Shown here: in pieces, positions 5,491 to 5,510 of the stretch
How the letters are laid out: each line of letters begins with the position of its first letter
Position numbering within the stretch: position 1 is the stretch's first letter
NCBI GenBank assembly: GCA_947297555.1
Contig: CAMYTM010000051.1
Location: 1 to 5,510, forward strand
DNA: 5,510 bases
Direction: 5' to 3'
From: an uncultured Mycoplasmatota bacterium
GTDB taxonomy: Bacteria; Bacillota_I; Bacilli_A; RF39; UBA660
Notes under the pieces: generated by a model
Database searches by the model: none
Seen by the model: the letters and a program-made list of their open reading frames with translations, nothing else
What the model was told of the DNA's origin: nothing
Position numbers and translations under genes: made by a program

Positions 5491-5510
5491 ACATTTATAG
5501 TTTACTAAAC

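Overview
This is an AT-rich stretch of a low-GC Bacillota chromosome, probably a Bacilli- or Clostridia-like gut lineage. Strong AAGGAG / GAGGTGAT ribosome binding sites, a YlmC/YmxH-type PRC-barrel protein, a Firmicutes-style LspA and a multidomain rhomboid protease support this. Every protein gene that ends here stops with TAA or TAG, and the tryptophans checked are TGG, so nothing suggests a UGA-Trp code.

Layout: (1) Positions 1-1827 hold two rightward accessory genes: the 3' part of a PcfJ-like protein, and a small protein with a PD-(D/E)XK nuclease signature. (2) Positions 1828-2010 are a leader region with a plausible sigma-A promoter and a terminator-like hairpin just before ylmC. (3) Positions 2011-3612 form a housekeeping cluster: ylmC/ymxH-like, lspA (lipoprotein signal peptidase) and an RluD-type pseudouridine synthase. 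lspA and the synthase overlap by 14 bases, so they are probably co-expressed, and a good extended -10 promoter at the end of ylmC could drive the pair separately. (4) Positions 3604-3936 encode a leftward small multi-spanning membrane protein of unknown function with an excellent ribosome binding site. (5) Positions 4001-5140 encode a rhomboid intramembrane serine protease with a large soluble N-terminal domain, followed by a clear intrinsic terminator at 5147-5179.

(6) The most interesting part is 5200-5490, which has no convincing protein gene. A near-consensus promoter (TTGAAA, 16 bases, TATAAT) is followed by about 260 bases whose two ends pair with each other in two long helical blocks. 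Three further arms fit inside, together with a purine-rich core and a possible pseudoknot. This looks like a dedicated, highly structured noncoding RNA gene. The size, closing helix and multibranched interior are compatible with the raiA-motif RNA class of Bacillota, but I cannot confirm this from memory of its consensus. A retron-type msr-msd RNA (flanking inverted repeats a1/a2) or an undescribed class are the alternatives. The window ends before the gene downstream that could decide between them.
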